A stretch of 64,000 bases of DNA from assembly GCA_040004035.1 (NCBI GenBank), contig JAMPLN010000028.1; one strand, 5' to 3'. A model generated the notes under the pieces. The model saw only the letters and a program-made list of their open reading frames with translations. It did not search any database and was not told the DNA's origin. The translations under genes and the position numbers were made by a program. Of the stretch, positions 33,575 to 42,556 are shown piece by piece. Source of the DNA: Microcoleus vaginatus_C. GTDB lineage: Bacteria; Cyanobacteriota; Cyanobacteriia; Cyanobacteriales; Microcoleaceae. Within the stretch, counting starts at the first letter, position 1. Each line of letters starts with the position of its first letter.

Positions 33575-35494
33575 ATGCAAAAATTTGAACAGGGAGAAAA
33601 TGGCGCGGTAAAATTCCCCAATCTTACCCTAAATAGACGGCAAAATAAAGCCGCTGTCACAGAAGGCGATACGGAAGGCGATCGCGACCTCAAAAATTAT
33701 ATCAAAAAAACTCCCTTGACTGCCATTAACCGCTTCATTTCTGGCTTAAGCATTGCCAAAAAAATTGCTTATGGCTACTCGCTAGCAATTGGAATAGCCG
33801 TACTAGGAACCACAGGGGGAATGCTCTGTGGAGACTATTACCAAAAACAAGCTTTCCAAGCTCTAACCTTCGCTGATGAGCAACAACATTTGCTCAGGGA
33901 TTTAGAATATTCCGTGCAAGCAGTGCAGTCACATCCCAAACGCTTAATCTCAGTTTTGGGAGATTCAATCTGGTTTGAATATGAAACTGCTAAGTTCTTG
34001 AAAGATGTGGATGTAGTCAAAAAACATATTGCAGAACTAGCTTTTTTTACGGAAGAATATTCCACAGAATTAGCAGTTAATTCTTCTGAATTAAAGGAAC
34101 TGTTAAACGGTTACACAACTGCGACAGATTCGTATTCTCAATTGCTCAAATCTTTTTGGCAAGAAATAGCTCCCTCCTCACTAAAACCAGAGGAAGTTAA
34201 AGATGCACAGCAGCAAGTATTGGATTTAATTAGAGGGGAGAAAGCAGTTAAGCTCGATGTGAAGTTTGAGCGGCTGTCAGAGAGTTTGAGCTTGATGACA
34301 CAAGTAGCTAAAGCACAGCAGGGACAAGCTTACATTAATTTTAATAGAGCTGAGGAATTGCGAGTGCAAATCATCGTAGTGAGTATGTTAGTGTCAGCCG
34401 CGATCGCTATTTTTCTAGCCATCTGTACCAGCCGCGCGATCGCCCTTCCTCTCCAAGCAGTAACCACCGTAGCTAAAACTATTACTCAACAAGCAAATTT
34501 TGATTTGCAAGTACCTGTCACCACAGAAGATGAAGTGGGCACCTTAGCTAAATCCATTAATCAATTAGTTCAATGGGTAGCAGAATACACCCATGAATTA
34601 GAGCTAGCTCGCCAAAGCTTGGAAGAGCGAGTAGAAGAAAGAACAGAAGAACTTACAGCAGCACTTTACCAACTTAAGCACACCCAAACCCAGTTAATTC
34701 AAACCGAAAAAATGTCAAGTTTAGGGCAGATGGTGGCAGGGGTAGCCCATGAAATAAACAACCCTGTTAACTTTATTCACGGCAACCTAGAATACGCCAA
34801 CCAGTATATTATAGATTTGCTAAAGTTAATTCGTCTCTATCAGCAGGAATACCCGCAACCGACAGAGGCGATCGCAGAAGAAATCGCAGAGATAGAACTA
34901 GACTTTCTCACAGAGGATTTACTAAAACTGCTTGAATCTATGAAAATAGGTTCAGAACGCATCCGGCAAATAGTTTTGTCTTTGCGAAACTTCTCTCGCT
35001 TAGATGAAGCTCAGATGAAATTAGTTGATATCCATGAAGGCATTGACAATACACTATTAATTTTGAACAGTCGCCTCAAGCCTGGAATTGAAGTTGTCAA
35101 AAAGTATGGGCAATTGCCCGAAATAGAGTGTTATCCAGCGCAGCTCAATCAAGTATTTATGAATATTATAGTAAATGCGATAGATGCACTCGAAGAGTCA
35201 GGGGATAACTATAAAAAAAGTAAAATTCCTCAGATTTTAATTCAGACGCAAAAGTTAGACGGGAGCCAAATTTTGGTGCGAATTTGCGATAACGGCCCTG
35301 GCATTTCACCCGCAATTCAAAGTAAGTTATTTGACCCATTTTTCACAACTAAAGAACCAGGAAAAGGCACTGGTATTGGCCTGGCAATTTGCTACCAGAT
35401 TGTGGAAAAACATCGGGGGAAAATAGAGGTAATTTCATCTTTGGGAGCGGGAGCAGAGTTTGCGATCGCACTTCCGGCCTCCTCTCAAACTTGA
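33575..35494 (+). CDS. Membrane sensor histidine kinase (HAMP, HisKA, HATPase)
   Basis: The 639-residue protein has a 60-residue N-terminal cytoplasmic tail, a first membrane helix near 64-85, an extracytoplasmic helical region of about 180 residues, a second helix near 266-288 and a HAMP domain. A coiled coil (ARQSLEERVEERTEELTAAL) follows. The kinase core has the H-box GQMVAGVAHEINNPVNF (His near 392), the N-box NQVFMNIIVNAIDALEESG near 523, CDNGPGISP near 571 and GKGTGIGLAICYQIV near 598. There is no receiver domain. It belongs to the group with a long segment after the H-box that is common in cyanobacteria. The PhnD-like lipoprotein gene immediately upstream may present its ligand to the outer domain. 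No response regulator is adjacent. Confidence 0.9.
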   Translation: MQKFEQGENGAVKFPNLTLNRRQNKAAVTEGDTEGDRDLKNYIKKTPLTAINRFISGLSIAKKIAYGYSLAIGIAVLGTTGGMLCGDYYQKQAFQALTFADEQQHLLRDLEYSVQAVQSHPKRLISVLGDSIWFEYETAKFLKDVDVVKKHIAELAFFTEEYSTELAVNSSELKELLNGYTTATDSYSQLLKSFWQEIAPSSLKPEEVKDAQQQVLDLIRGEKAVKLDVKFERLSESLSLMTQVAKAQQGQAYINFNRAEELRVQIIVVSMLVSAAIAIFLAICTSRAIALPLQAVTTVAKTITQQANFDLQVPVTTEDEVGTLAKSINQLVQWVAEYTHELELARQSLEERVEERTEELTAALYQLKHTQTQLIQTEKMSSLGQMVAGVAHEINNPVNFIHGNLEYANQYIIDLLKLIRLYQQEYPQPTEAIAEEIAEIELDFLTEDLLKLLESMKIGSERIRQIVLSLRNFSRLDEAQMKLVDIHEGIDNTLLILNSRLKPGIEVVKKYGQLPEIECYPAQLNQVFMNIIVNAIDALEESGDNYKKSKIPQILIQTQKLDGSQILVRICDNGPGISPAIQSKLFDPFFTTKEPGKGTGIGLAICYQIVEKHRGKIEVISSLGAGAEFAIALPASSQT

Positions 35495-35550
35495 AGCTAG
35501 ATATTGTCTATAACGACAAATAATTTCTTATTTTACATATATTCGACATA

Positions 35551-35623
35551 TGGAGAATAGCGGACTCGAACCGCTGGCCTCTGCGGTGCGATCGCAGCGC
35601 TCTACCAACTGAGCTAATTCCCC
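35551..35623 (-). tRNA. tRNA-Ala (anticodon CGC)
   Basis: The minus strand folds into a full cloverleaf of 73 bases. The acceptor is GGGGAAT with ATTCTCC, including the G3-U70 pair that marks alanine tRNAs. The D-arm is GCTC...GAGC, the anticodon stem is CTGCG/CGCAG with loop ATCGCAC (anticodon CGC), and the T-arm is AGCGG TTCGAGT CCGCT. The discriminator is A, and CCA is not encoded. The anticodon loop and stem contain a HIP1 octamer (GCGATCGC). Confidence 0.95.
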
Positions 35624-35743
35624 TGATTGAGTTTTAATTTAGCATTTTAGATGCCGGATTGCCGAATCTAAAAGGCTTACAGGTCTTGCTTGCTCTCACG
35701 TTCGCAGACCGTCACTTACACTAGCACGTAACTGCTAAAAAGG

Positions 35744-36472
35744 TCAAGTGTTTTCCGCAGCCGGCTCAGTGGGGGCGATCGAGCAAAGTGCGGCCACTCT
35801 GTCCAACTCTACATCAGCAAAATAGTCCACCGTCCAATTAGCTTGGCGCTGAATCATGTGAAACGGGTAAGTGTGAGTCACACCCGCTACCTGAATCCCC
35901 GCTTTTTTCGCTGCTTCAATCCCCGCAAAAGTATCTTCTAGCGCCAAACACTCGATCGGTTGCAGGTTAAAGTCGGGATATTTCTGGTTGAGAAGTTCCA
36001 CAGCCAATAAATAGCAATCCGGTGCTGGTTTGCTCGCCGTCAAGTCGTCGCCTGCGACAATTAACTCAAAGTTTGCTGCCAAACCGGCCCGATCTAACAC
36101 CAATTCTATATCCGATCGCATTGCCCCGCTAACTACGGCCATTTTCAGTCCGGCGACCCGAATTTTATCAATAAATTCTGCCAAACCGGGATAAATCGGC
36201 AGTTTCTCCAAAGTATCTATTTGAGCTTTGTAAGCTTCTGCCTTGCGCTGCAGCAGTCGATCGAGGTATGTTTCTGTCAGAAATCGTCCCCGGCGCTCTA
36301 GCAGTGCGGTAATGCAAGCGCGATTGCTTTTTCCCAAACAAACTTCTCGAACCTCCCCACGTTTGAGCTGGAGATTTTCATCGAGCATCAATTGATCGAT
36401 TATTTTCTCGTGAATTGGCTCGTCATTAACAATCACGCCATTAAAATCAAATAAAACTGCTTTTAGAGTCAT
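35744..36472 (-). CDS. HAD-superfamily hydrolase, phosphoglucomutase-like, with DxN motif
   Basis: The 242-residue protein is a HAD subfamily I phosphatase/mutase. Motif I is VLFDFNGVIVNDEP, in which the nucleophile Asp9 is kept but the usual second Asp of DxD is Asn11. Motif II is MAVVSGAMRSD near 111-121, motif III KPAPDCY near 149, and motif IV LALEDTFAGIEAA near 172. The cap domain fits the beta-phosphoglucomutase/CbbY group. I recall DFNGV as recurrent in cyanobacterial members, so the change may define a subgroup rather than an inactive protein. Substrate unknown. The methyltransferase gene lies upstream on the same strand after 64 bases. Confidence 0.85.
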   Translation of the reverse strand: MTLKAVLFDFNGVIVNDEPIHEKIIDQLMLDENLQLKRGEVREVCLGKSNRACITALLERRGRFLTETYLDRLLQRKAEAYKAQIDTLEKLPIYPGLAEFIDKIRVAGLKMAVVSGAMRSDIELVLDRAGLAANFELIVAGDDLTASKPAPDCYLLAVELLNQKYPDFNLQPIECLALEDTFAGIEAAKKAGIQVAGVTHTYPFHMIQRQANWTVDYFADVELDRVAALCSIAPTEPAAENT

Positions 36473-36536
36473 TAGTCATGAGTCATTAGTCATTAGTTTG
36501 CTAACAGTTAACCATTAACAGGCAACAGTTAATAGA

Positions 36537-37436
36537 TCAAGCAGGAGCTGGAATGCCCGGTAAATCGCCATCAAAATCAGGAGTTCGATCGTCCACATTC
36601 CACCCCCTTGCCACTCGCATCTGTTCCAAATCTTCCCCCGGCAAAGGTTTCACGCCCTGCGTCACCTGATTTGTCCACCAGTGTTCGTGAGTTTGCACCG
36701 CCGCGAATCCAGCCGCCCCCGCCCAAGCATCGAGGCTGCCCGCGGCGTAAGACTTAATATAAGGCTCCTCAAAGATATCAGTCAGCCACTCTGTCTGCCG
36801 CAAAGTTTTTTGATTTCCATCCAAAATTGCCACTTGTCCCCCAACCTTCAGCAGTCGGAAGCTTTCTCGCAAAATTGCCCGCGATACAGCAGGCGGCGTC
36901 TCGTGAAACAGCAAGGAAGCTGCGACTAAATCGAAGCTGCCATCGCCAAAGGCAACGCTTTCGGCATTTCCGTGCAACCACTGGATATTTAAGCCGGCTT
37001 TTTGCGCTTTCATGTCGGCAACTACCAGCATATAAGGCGACAAGTCCAAGCCGACAACTTCCGCTTGTGGAAAGGCTTGCTTGAGCATGAGCGTTGTCGA
37101 ACCGGTGCCGCATCCCAAATCGATGATTCGGCGCGGTTTCACCCGCACAGCGTCAATTAAGCCTTGCCTGACGACTGTTTCGTGGGGAGGCAAAACATAT
37201 TGCGTGATTGGATCGTAGGAAACGGCGGCACTGGGGTTGAGGTAGCCGCGTTTAATGCCGTGAAAGTTTTGGCTGCTGTAATATTCGGGATAAACTAAGT
37301 CGGGTTGTCGGTAGCGATCGCCCGCTGTTTCCCAGTCGATACCTTCGTAGAGTCGTTTCAGTGCTTGTTCGTCGATCGCCAGTCGCATCAGGGGCGACAA
37401 AAAGCGCTCGAAAATTGTATCCTTGCCAACAGCCAT
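36537..37436 (-). CDS. Class I SAM-dependent methyltransferase (UbiE-like fold)
   Basis: The 299-residue protein has an N-terminal 100-residue part of unclear role (SPLMRLAIDEQALKRLYEG). The methyltransferase core follows with motif I IIDLGCGTGSTTLMLK near 104-119, EVVGLDLSPYML near 125-136, LHGNAESVAFGDGSFDLVAASLLFHE near 154-179 and FRLLKVGGQVAILDG near 193-207. The substrate is unknown. Only one cysteine is present, so it is not the arsenite methyltransferase ArsM despite the nearby arsenic genes. It may be co-transcribed with the HAD gene that follows. Confidence 0.82.
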   Translation of the reverse strand: MAVGKDTIFERFLSPLMRLAIDEQALKRLYEGIDWETAGDRYRQPDLVYPEYYSSQNFHGIKRGYLNPSAAVSYDPITQYVLPPHETVVRQGLIDAVRVKPRRIIDLGCGTGSTTLMLKQAFPQAEVVGLDLSPYMLVVADMKAQKAGLNIQWLHGNAESVAFGDGSFDLVAASLLFHETPPAVSRAILRESFRLLKVGGQVAILDGNQKTLRQTEWLTDIFEEPYIKSYAAGSLDAWAGAAGFAAVQTHEHWWTNQVTQGVKPLPGEDLEQMRVARGWNVDDRTPDFDGDLPGIPAPA

Positions 37437-37687
37437 AAAACACCTTTACCAAAAACTCTTCTAATTTTAGCCAACGGCCGTCAACTTAGCATTAATTAAA
37501 ACTGTTTAGTCCCTCTTCCCTCTTCCCTCTATCCCTTACCTCCGTTAAAAACTCCGTGGGCTTCCTTTCCCACGTCCTGCTTATACGAGTTTAAAAAATG
37601 CAACTATAGACAAGCTATAAACTCTTATTTCATCAGTCATTCCCAAATTTAAAATCTAAAATCTAAAATCTAAAATCTAAAATGGTC
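37437..37687. repeat. Repeat-rich gap with diverged direct repeat (left copy)
   Basis: Bases 37589-37660 (GTTTAAAAAATGCAACTATA and on to CATCAGTCATTC) resemble 40191-40268 in the same orientation. CTAAAAT heptamers follow at 37650-37682 and reach the kinase stop codon. No gene is seen. Confidence 0.6.
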
Positions 37688-40138
37688 TTACTTTCCGTTA
37701 GTAATAGGAATTTTTATCAAACACTCCGTGCCTCCGCCCGGAGGTTGAGAAATTGTGATGCTGCCGCCGTGTCCATCCACGACAATTTTGTAGCTAATTG
37801 CTAACCCCAAACCCGTGCCTTTGCCCACCTCTTTAGTAGTAAAAAATGGGTTAAAAATTTGGTCTTTAACGCTGTCGGGAATGCCGGGGCCGTTGTCGGC
37901 GATCGCCACTTTCAGAAATTTAGCGCCATGTTCGCGAACTACTCCCGTGGAAATAGTAATAATTTTATCCAGGCGATCGATCTCGTTCAAGGCATCGATC
38001 GCATTACTCAGCAAGTTCATAAACACCTGATTGAGCTGAGAGGGATAGCACTCAACTGAAGGCACTTTTCCGTATTTCTTGACTATATAAATTCTATTTT
38101 TAATGCGGTTGGAGAGCAACAGCAAGGTATTTTCTATACCTTCGTGAATATCCGCCTGCTTTTTGTCAGATTCATCAAGGCGAGAAAAGTTACGCAAAGA
38201 AAGAACGATGCTGCGAATGCGTTCGGTTCCTATTTTCATAGAATCCAATATATGCGGCAAATCTTCCTCGATAAATTCTAACTCGATTTCTTCGGTAAAA
38301 TCTGCGATTTCCTGGGGAACCTCTGGGAAGGCTTCTTTGTATAAACTCACCAATTCTAATAAATCTTTAGTATATTTGCTGGTGTGAGGCAAATTAGCCG
38401 AAATGAAGTTAACGGGATTGTTGATTTCGTGCGCTATCCCGGCTACCATTTGACCTAGGGATGACATTTTTTCGCTCTGCACTAAATGAGTTTGAGTTTT
38501 TTTCAGTTCATTTAAGGCGCTATTAAGCAGTTTTACTTGGTCTTGGGTTTGACTGTAAAGGTGAGCTTGAGTAATGGCGATCGCCAATTGGTCTGCTACC
38601 GCTTTTAAGAGTTGGATTTCCTCCTTGCTCCAAAGCCAATGAGTAACGTGGCTGCAAATTAAATAACCCTGCGGCTGGTTTTGAGTCTGGACAGGAACGG
38701 CTAAATAGCTATTAGCTTTAAGTTCCGGCGGTTGAGTTACACCCTGCGCCCAAGTGTCGCTCGAAAGAATAATTGGTTCGCCTTGACCACTCCGTACTAA
38801 CACATTTTCCAGAAAGTAAGACTCAAACTTTATGCCTTGTGTCGGAGAATCAGATGGGCAACATTCCCACAGGATTTGTAACTTTTTTTCCTGCGGTTTA
38901 TACCAACCAAAAGCCGCCCGTTCTAGGTGCAGCAAACTTACTATTTCTTCGACTGTACTTTGCACAATCTTGTCTAATTCCAGGGAAGCGCGAATGCGTC
39001 CGGCAATCCGGTTGAGCATTGCTTCTCGCTCCGCTTGAGCGCGATTGTTTTCGGAGGAGTAAATTAGCCAAATTGCTGCTAGCATTGCCGGGACGAGCAG
39101 TCCGGCGACTACGGATGTCAGCAAATTTAATGCTTGGAGTTGGGATTCAATATTTTCGCGGGGAATTACTAAAGCCATCGACCAGTTAACTTCCTTGAGG
39201 GGAGCATAGGCCACATACACCCATTTGTTATCTATTTTTACCAGTTCGATGTTCTTCTGGCGGTCGATCATCTGCCGCGCAATTGTGGAGAGTGCGGGGT
39301 CTTGTGACTTTAAAAAGCTTGGGGCCGGCCAGTCGATATTTCCGATTAAGTTATTGTTGGGATGAACAATTGGCACTCCTTGTGAATTGAGCGCAAAAGC
39401 ATAACTATCGGAACCGTACTGCAAGCTGTTAGCGACAGATGTTACTCGGTCTAATTTAATGCTACCCGATAGGACTCCAATTACTTTATTAGGAGCGGGA
39501 GGCAAGGCCCAAATAGGAGCTGAAATGATGATCGTAGGAACTTTTGTACTGCGGCCGATCAGCGGGTCGGAAACGTTGAGCTGCCCTGCCATTGCTTTTT
39601 TAAAGTGTTGGCGGTCTTTGTTGTTTGCGCGGTTGCCTAGAGTGTTGATAAACGAGCCGTCTGGTTGAGTTAATGACAGGATGAAATACTCTTTTAACCT
39701 GTATATTTCTCCTTGCAACCTGGGTTCGACTAATTTCCAATTGAGAGTGCTAACCGTAGGATCGTAAGCAATGGTTTCTATTTCTGCTTTGCGGCTGCTG
39801 AGCCAGCGGTCGATTTCGTCAGTGCCTTTTTCTAGTTTTAATAGTGCTATTTGCTTTAAATTGTCGAGGATTAGCCCGCGCACAAAAAAATAGCTGATGC
39901 AAGCAGTTGTGCTAATGGTTAAAGCCGTGGTGCCCAGAATTAGCAGTGTCAGCAAATGGCGGCGCTGCCGTCTGTGCTGCCAAAGACTATGCACTTGCTG
40001 CCACCGCGATTGAGCAGAAGTGCTGATGTTTTGCCAAAAGCGGCGCAGCTTTTTTGTTTGTGGCGACGGCGCAGACACAGATCCGGCTTGATTTGCTGGG
40101 TTTTGCATCATCAAATGTTCCCTCAGAGTCAACTTCAT
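37688..40138 (-). CDS. Cache-GAF sensor histidine kinase
   Basis: The 816-residue protein has a first membrane helix near residues 62-87 and an extracytoplasmic dCache-like ligand domain to about 335, including FILSLTQPDGSFINTLGN and DPLIGRSTKVPTIIISAPIW. A second helix lies near 342-366. A cytoplasmic GAF domain (about 385-530) holds LLHLERAAFGWYKPQEKKLQI. The kinase core has the H-box GQMVAGIAHEINNPVNF near 560, the N-box QVFMNLLSNAIDALNEID and GKGTGLGLAISYKIV. It is closely similar in its core to the kinase at 33575. ATG 40138 is chosen; an internal MM near 40108 is another option. Ligand unknown, amino acids or other small solutes are usual for this head. Confidence 0.9.
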   Translation of the reverse strand: MKLTLREHLMMQNPANQAGSVSAPSPQTKKLRRFWQNISTSAQSRWQQVHSLWQHRRQRRHLLTLLILGTTALTISTTACISYFFVRGLILDNLKQIALLKLEKGTDEIDRWLSSRKAEIETIAYDPTVSTLNWKLVEPRLQGEIYRLKEYFILSLTQPDGSFINTLGNRANNKDRQHFKKAMAGQLNVSDPLIGRSTKVPTIIISAPIWALPPAPNKVIGVLSGSIKLDRVTSVANSLQYGSDSYAFALNSQGVPIVHPNNNLIGNIDWPAPSFLKSQDPALSTIARQMIDRQKNIELVKIDNKWVYVAYAPLKEVNWSMALVIPRENIESQLQALNLLTSVVAGLLVPAMLAAIWLIYSSENNRAQAEREAMLNRIAGRIRASLELDKIVQSTVEEIVSLLHLERAAFGWYKPQEKKLQILWECCPSDSPTQGIKFESYFLENVLVRSGQGEPIILSSDTWAQGVTQPPELKANSYLAVPVQTQNQPQGYLICSHVTHWLWSKEEIQLLKAVADQLAIAITQAHLYSQTQDQVKLLNSALNELKKTQTHLVQSEKMSSLGQMVAGIAHEINNPVNFISANLPHTSKYTKDLLELVSLYKEAFPEVPQEIADFTEEIELEFIEEDLPHILDSMKIGTERIRSIVLSLRNFSRLDESDKKQADIHEGIENTLLLLSNRIKNRIYIVKKYGKVPSVECYPSQLNQVFMNLLSNAIDALNEIDRLDKIITISTGVVREHGAKFLKVAIADNGPGIPDSVKDQIFNPFFTTKEVGKGTGLGLAISYKIVVDGHGGSITISQPPGGGTECLIKIPITNGK

Positions 40139-40544
40139 CAAACGGTCTTCGTCATTCCGCAGAATTAATATCAGGCAAGTAGTGAGACCCGTTTAAGAAA
40201 AGAATGCAACTGTAGCCAAGATTCAAACCCTGGTAGTCATCAGTCATTCGCAATCTAAACAATCTAAAATCTACAATTTAAAATGGTAGGACTTACATTC
40301 CTGACTGCAAACAATTTTTCTTATGGTTGGGCGCTCGCCTTCTATTTTGGCATCAATTTTATATTTCGACCTTCGGTTTACCTAATTGAGGTAACTGCTT
40401 TACGATATCTTTAATATCTCTCTCGTTTGTATAACAAAATAATTGTAAATAACACAGAGAAAACACGGAGTTTTTTAAATTAGCAATGTATTATAATGTA
40501 TGGGCAAAACCCTCTTGACAATTTTACCAATTTGCGCTGTGGGT
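40139..40544. other. Intergenic region with diverged direct repeat (right copy)
   Basis: 40191-40268 resembles 37589-37660, so two related segments flank the Cache kinase gene. The rest is AT-rich. A 43-codon plus-strand frame at 40282 has no supporting features. No RNA gene is recognised. Confidence 0.5.
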
Positions 40545-41270
40545 TCAATGAGAAATTTTTTCGTCTAAAGCTTTTTTAGCCGAGCGGGTTGCATAAACGG
40601 TGAGGGCGATCGTTGCTAGCAAACCAATGCCGTAGAGAGCCCACTCAGCGGCAGTGCGCGATCGCCCGCTAGATCCAAGTGCGGCCAAACTCCCGGCCAG
40701 GGAACCGATATAAACATACATGACAGTTCCAGGAATCATGCCGATCCAAGATGCCAAAAAATAATCTTTTAAAGATACCTGCGTGACTCCAAAAGCATAG
40801 TTAAGCAAATTAAACGGAAAAATGGGAGAAAGTCGCGTCAGCAGCACAATTTTCCATCCTTCAGAAGCAACTGCGGAGTCGATCGCCTTAAATTTTTGAT
40901 TGCCCTCTATCTGTTTGGAAACCCAGTCGCGAGTTAAATACCGCCCTACCAAAAAAGCGCAAGTTGCGCCTAAAACCGAGCCGATGGAAACACAAACCGA
41001 ACCGCCAACGACTCCGAACAAAACGCCAGAACCAAGAGTCAGCAAGGAACCGGGGATAAATAGAACCGTTGCGACAATGTAAATTAGAATAAAAGCTGCC
41101 GGGCCCCACGGGCCGAGACTCGCGATCGACTCCAGCGCATTTTTCAGAATTCCTTGGAAGTTGAAAAACCTGGTCGCAGCAATTAAAGCCACAGCTAAAC
41201 CAATCCCTAAAATCAGCTTCCACCTGTTTGATGCTGGCGGGTTTTCACCGGGCGATCGCGAATCATTCAT
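40545..41270 (-). CDS. TVP38/TMEM64 (DedA-like) membrane protein
   Basis: The 241-residue protein has about five or six membrane segments. The family core is GSLLTLGSGVLFGVVGGSVCVSIGSVLGATCAFLVGRYL (about 73-111), followed by LLTRLSPIFPFNLLNYAFGVTQVSLKDYFLASWIGMIPGT near 143-182, the VTT (SNARE-associated) domain. These proteins are thought to act in membrane lipid handling or ion balance, and in several bacteria relatives lie next to metal or arsenic/mercury genes. Here it is 98 bases beyond arsS on the same strand, so it may be the last gene of the ars transcript. Confidence 0.85.
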   Translation of the reverse strand: MNDSRSPGENPPASNRWKLILGIGLAVALIAATRFFNFQGILKNALESIASLGPWGPAAFILIYIVATVLFIPGSLLTLGSGVLFGVVGGSVCVSIGSVLGATCAFLVGRYLTRDWVSKQIEGNQKFKAIDSAVASEGWKIVLLTRLSPIFPFNLLNYAFGVTQVSLKDYFLASWIGMIPGTVMYVYIGSLAGSLAALGSSGRSRTAAEWALYGIGLLATIALTVYATRSAKKALDEKISH

Positions 41271-41368
41271 TACCTAAACTCCCCAGTCTAAATTGCATAC
41301 ACCCTAAGCTTGCCAGTTGCGCTTTAGCGCTGCAATACTCTGTAATAAAGCGCAACTTTTCCCTTAAA

Positions 41369-42355
41369 TTAAATCAAACTACCGCCGCAGCTAGAACCGC
41401 AACCTGCCGTACATCCATAACAATAAGCAGCAGTTTGCACCTCTTGAATCAAATCTAAACTCCCAGATTCCAGCAATTTAGCAGCAGTTATCTTTTCCCC
41501 GGTCCCAGTTTTCGCCGGCAGATTTTCCATTTGGTTAAAATCGCAGTCGTAGACATTGCCCAAATAGTCGATCGACAATTCGTTGCGGCACATTAAATTT
41601 TCCAGAGTACCGGGATTAAAATTATCCTCCAAAAACCCCAGATAAGGCTTGTGAAGTTTCTTATGTTCCAAATGAAACTTAGTCCGTCCCACCGGCAAAT
41701 TAGTAATCGCGAACAATTGATTAAAACAAATCCCAAAATGTTCGGCTAAATAAACCTTGTAATCTTGCTCTAACTTTCCTTGTTCCGGTGTTAGCGAAAA
41801 CTTGTCTGTTGCCGGCACTTGTGGATTGTACACCAAATCCAGAATTAAATTTGGGTTTTTCCCGTATCCCAACTCATTTAGCTTTTGCAGCGCCAGAATC
41901 GAACTGTCAAAAACACCGTTGCCGCGCATTTTGTCCACATTGTCAGCTTCGTAGCAGGGAAGCGACGCCACAATTCTGAGTTGGTTCTGCGCGCAATATT
42001 CGGGAATATCTTCAAAACCTTTTTCAAAGTAAATTGTCAAATTAGAACGAACAATTACCTCTTTACCTGCCGCCCTGGCCGCTTCCGCTAGCGGTTTAAA
42101 ACCGTAAAGCATTTCGGGAGCACCGCCAGTGAGGTCAACAGTTTGAATTTGAGGAAAGCGGCGAATGATTTCAATTAATTGGTCGCAAATTTCCGGGGAA
42201 AGTTCTTCTGTTCGTTTCGGGCTAGCTTCTACGTGGCAGTGAGTGCAAGCGAGGTTGCAGCGTTTGCCGAGATTAATTTGTAAAACTGTAATCTGCTTTT
42301 TAGTTAAAGCTGAGTGAATTTTGTTTTTGAAAGGCGTGACTGCTGTCTGAATCAT
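41369..42355 (-). CDS. arsS: Arsenosugar biosynthesis radical SAM protein ArsS
   Basis: The 328-residue protein has the radical SAM CX3CX2C motif in LGKRCNLACTHCHVEA (Cys near 33, 37, 40), with DLTGGAPEM near 74-82. The C-terminal DUF3641 region carries LMCRNELSIDYLGNVYDCDFNQ near 261-282 and the Cys-rich end AYCYGCTAGCGSSCGG. This combination is diagnostic of ArsS, which joins the deoxyadenosyl group to dimethylarsenite in arsenosugar synthesis. ArsM, which would supply the methylated substrate, is not in this window. It is the sixth ars gene on this strand; a 25-base palindrome lies before it. Confidence 0.93.
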   Translation of the reverse strand: MIQTAVTPFKNKIHSALTKKQITVLQINLGKRCNLACTHCHVEASPKRTEELSPEICDQLIEIIRRFPQIQTVDLTGGAPEMLYGFKPLAEAARAAGKEVIVRSNLTIYFEKGFEDIPEYCAQNQLRIVASLPCYEADNVDKMRGNGVFDSSILALQKLNELGYGKNPNLILDLVYNPQVPATDKFSLTPEQGKLEQDYKVYLAEHFGICFNQLFAITNLPVGRTKFHLEHKKLHKPYLGFLEDNFNPGTLENLMCRNELSIDYLGNVYDCDFNQMENLPAKTGTGEKITAAKLLESGSLDLIQEVQTAAYCYGCTAGCGSSCGGSLI

Positions 42356-42390
42356 GTGCTAACCTTTTGGTCTCTGCTCGCAACGAATGT

Positions 42391-42415
42391 AGAGGCGTTC
42401 CGACGGAACGCCTCT
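42391..42415. terminator. Near-perfect palindrome between arsC and arsS
   Basis: AGAGGCGTTCCG (42391-42402) pairs with CGGAACGCCTCT (42404-42415) across one base. It may modulate readthrough from arsC into arsS. Confidence 0.5.
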
Positions 42416-42461
42416 CATAATTTAGCACTAATTCTAATAGTTCTGGACGCATCAAAACCTA

Positions 42462-42527
42462 AGAAACCGGGTTTTTTGCCGTTTTTGCGGGTTGTAAAGC
42501 GTCTTCTCAGAAAAAAACCCGGTTTCT
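42462..42527. repeat. 16-bp inverted repeat (AGAAACCGGGTTTTTT)
   Basis: AGAAACCGGGTTTTTT (42462-42477) faces AAAAAACCCGGTTTCT (42512-42527) with a 34-base loop. A terminator-like T-run is part of the stem. It is a common type of dispersed repeat in such genomes. Confidence 0.7.
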
Positions 42528-42556
42528 GACCACCCGTGCGTGTAGGACTATTAATC

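Noticed and set aside
36537..37436. Methyltransferase as the missing ArsM
   Set aside because: ArsM needs several conserved Cys; this protein has one, in motif I, and it is not in the ars operon.
40282..40413. 43-codon plus-strand ORF with a hydrophobic part
   Set aside because: No match to known small photosystem or cytochrome subunits and no ribosome site.
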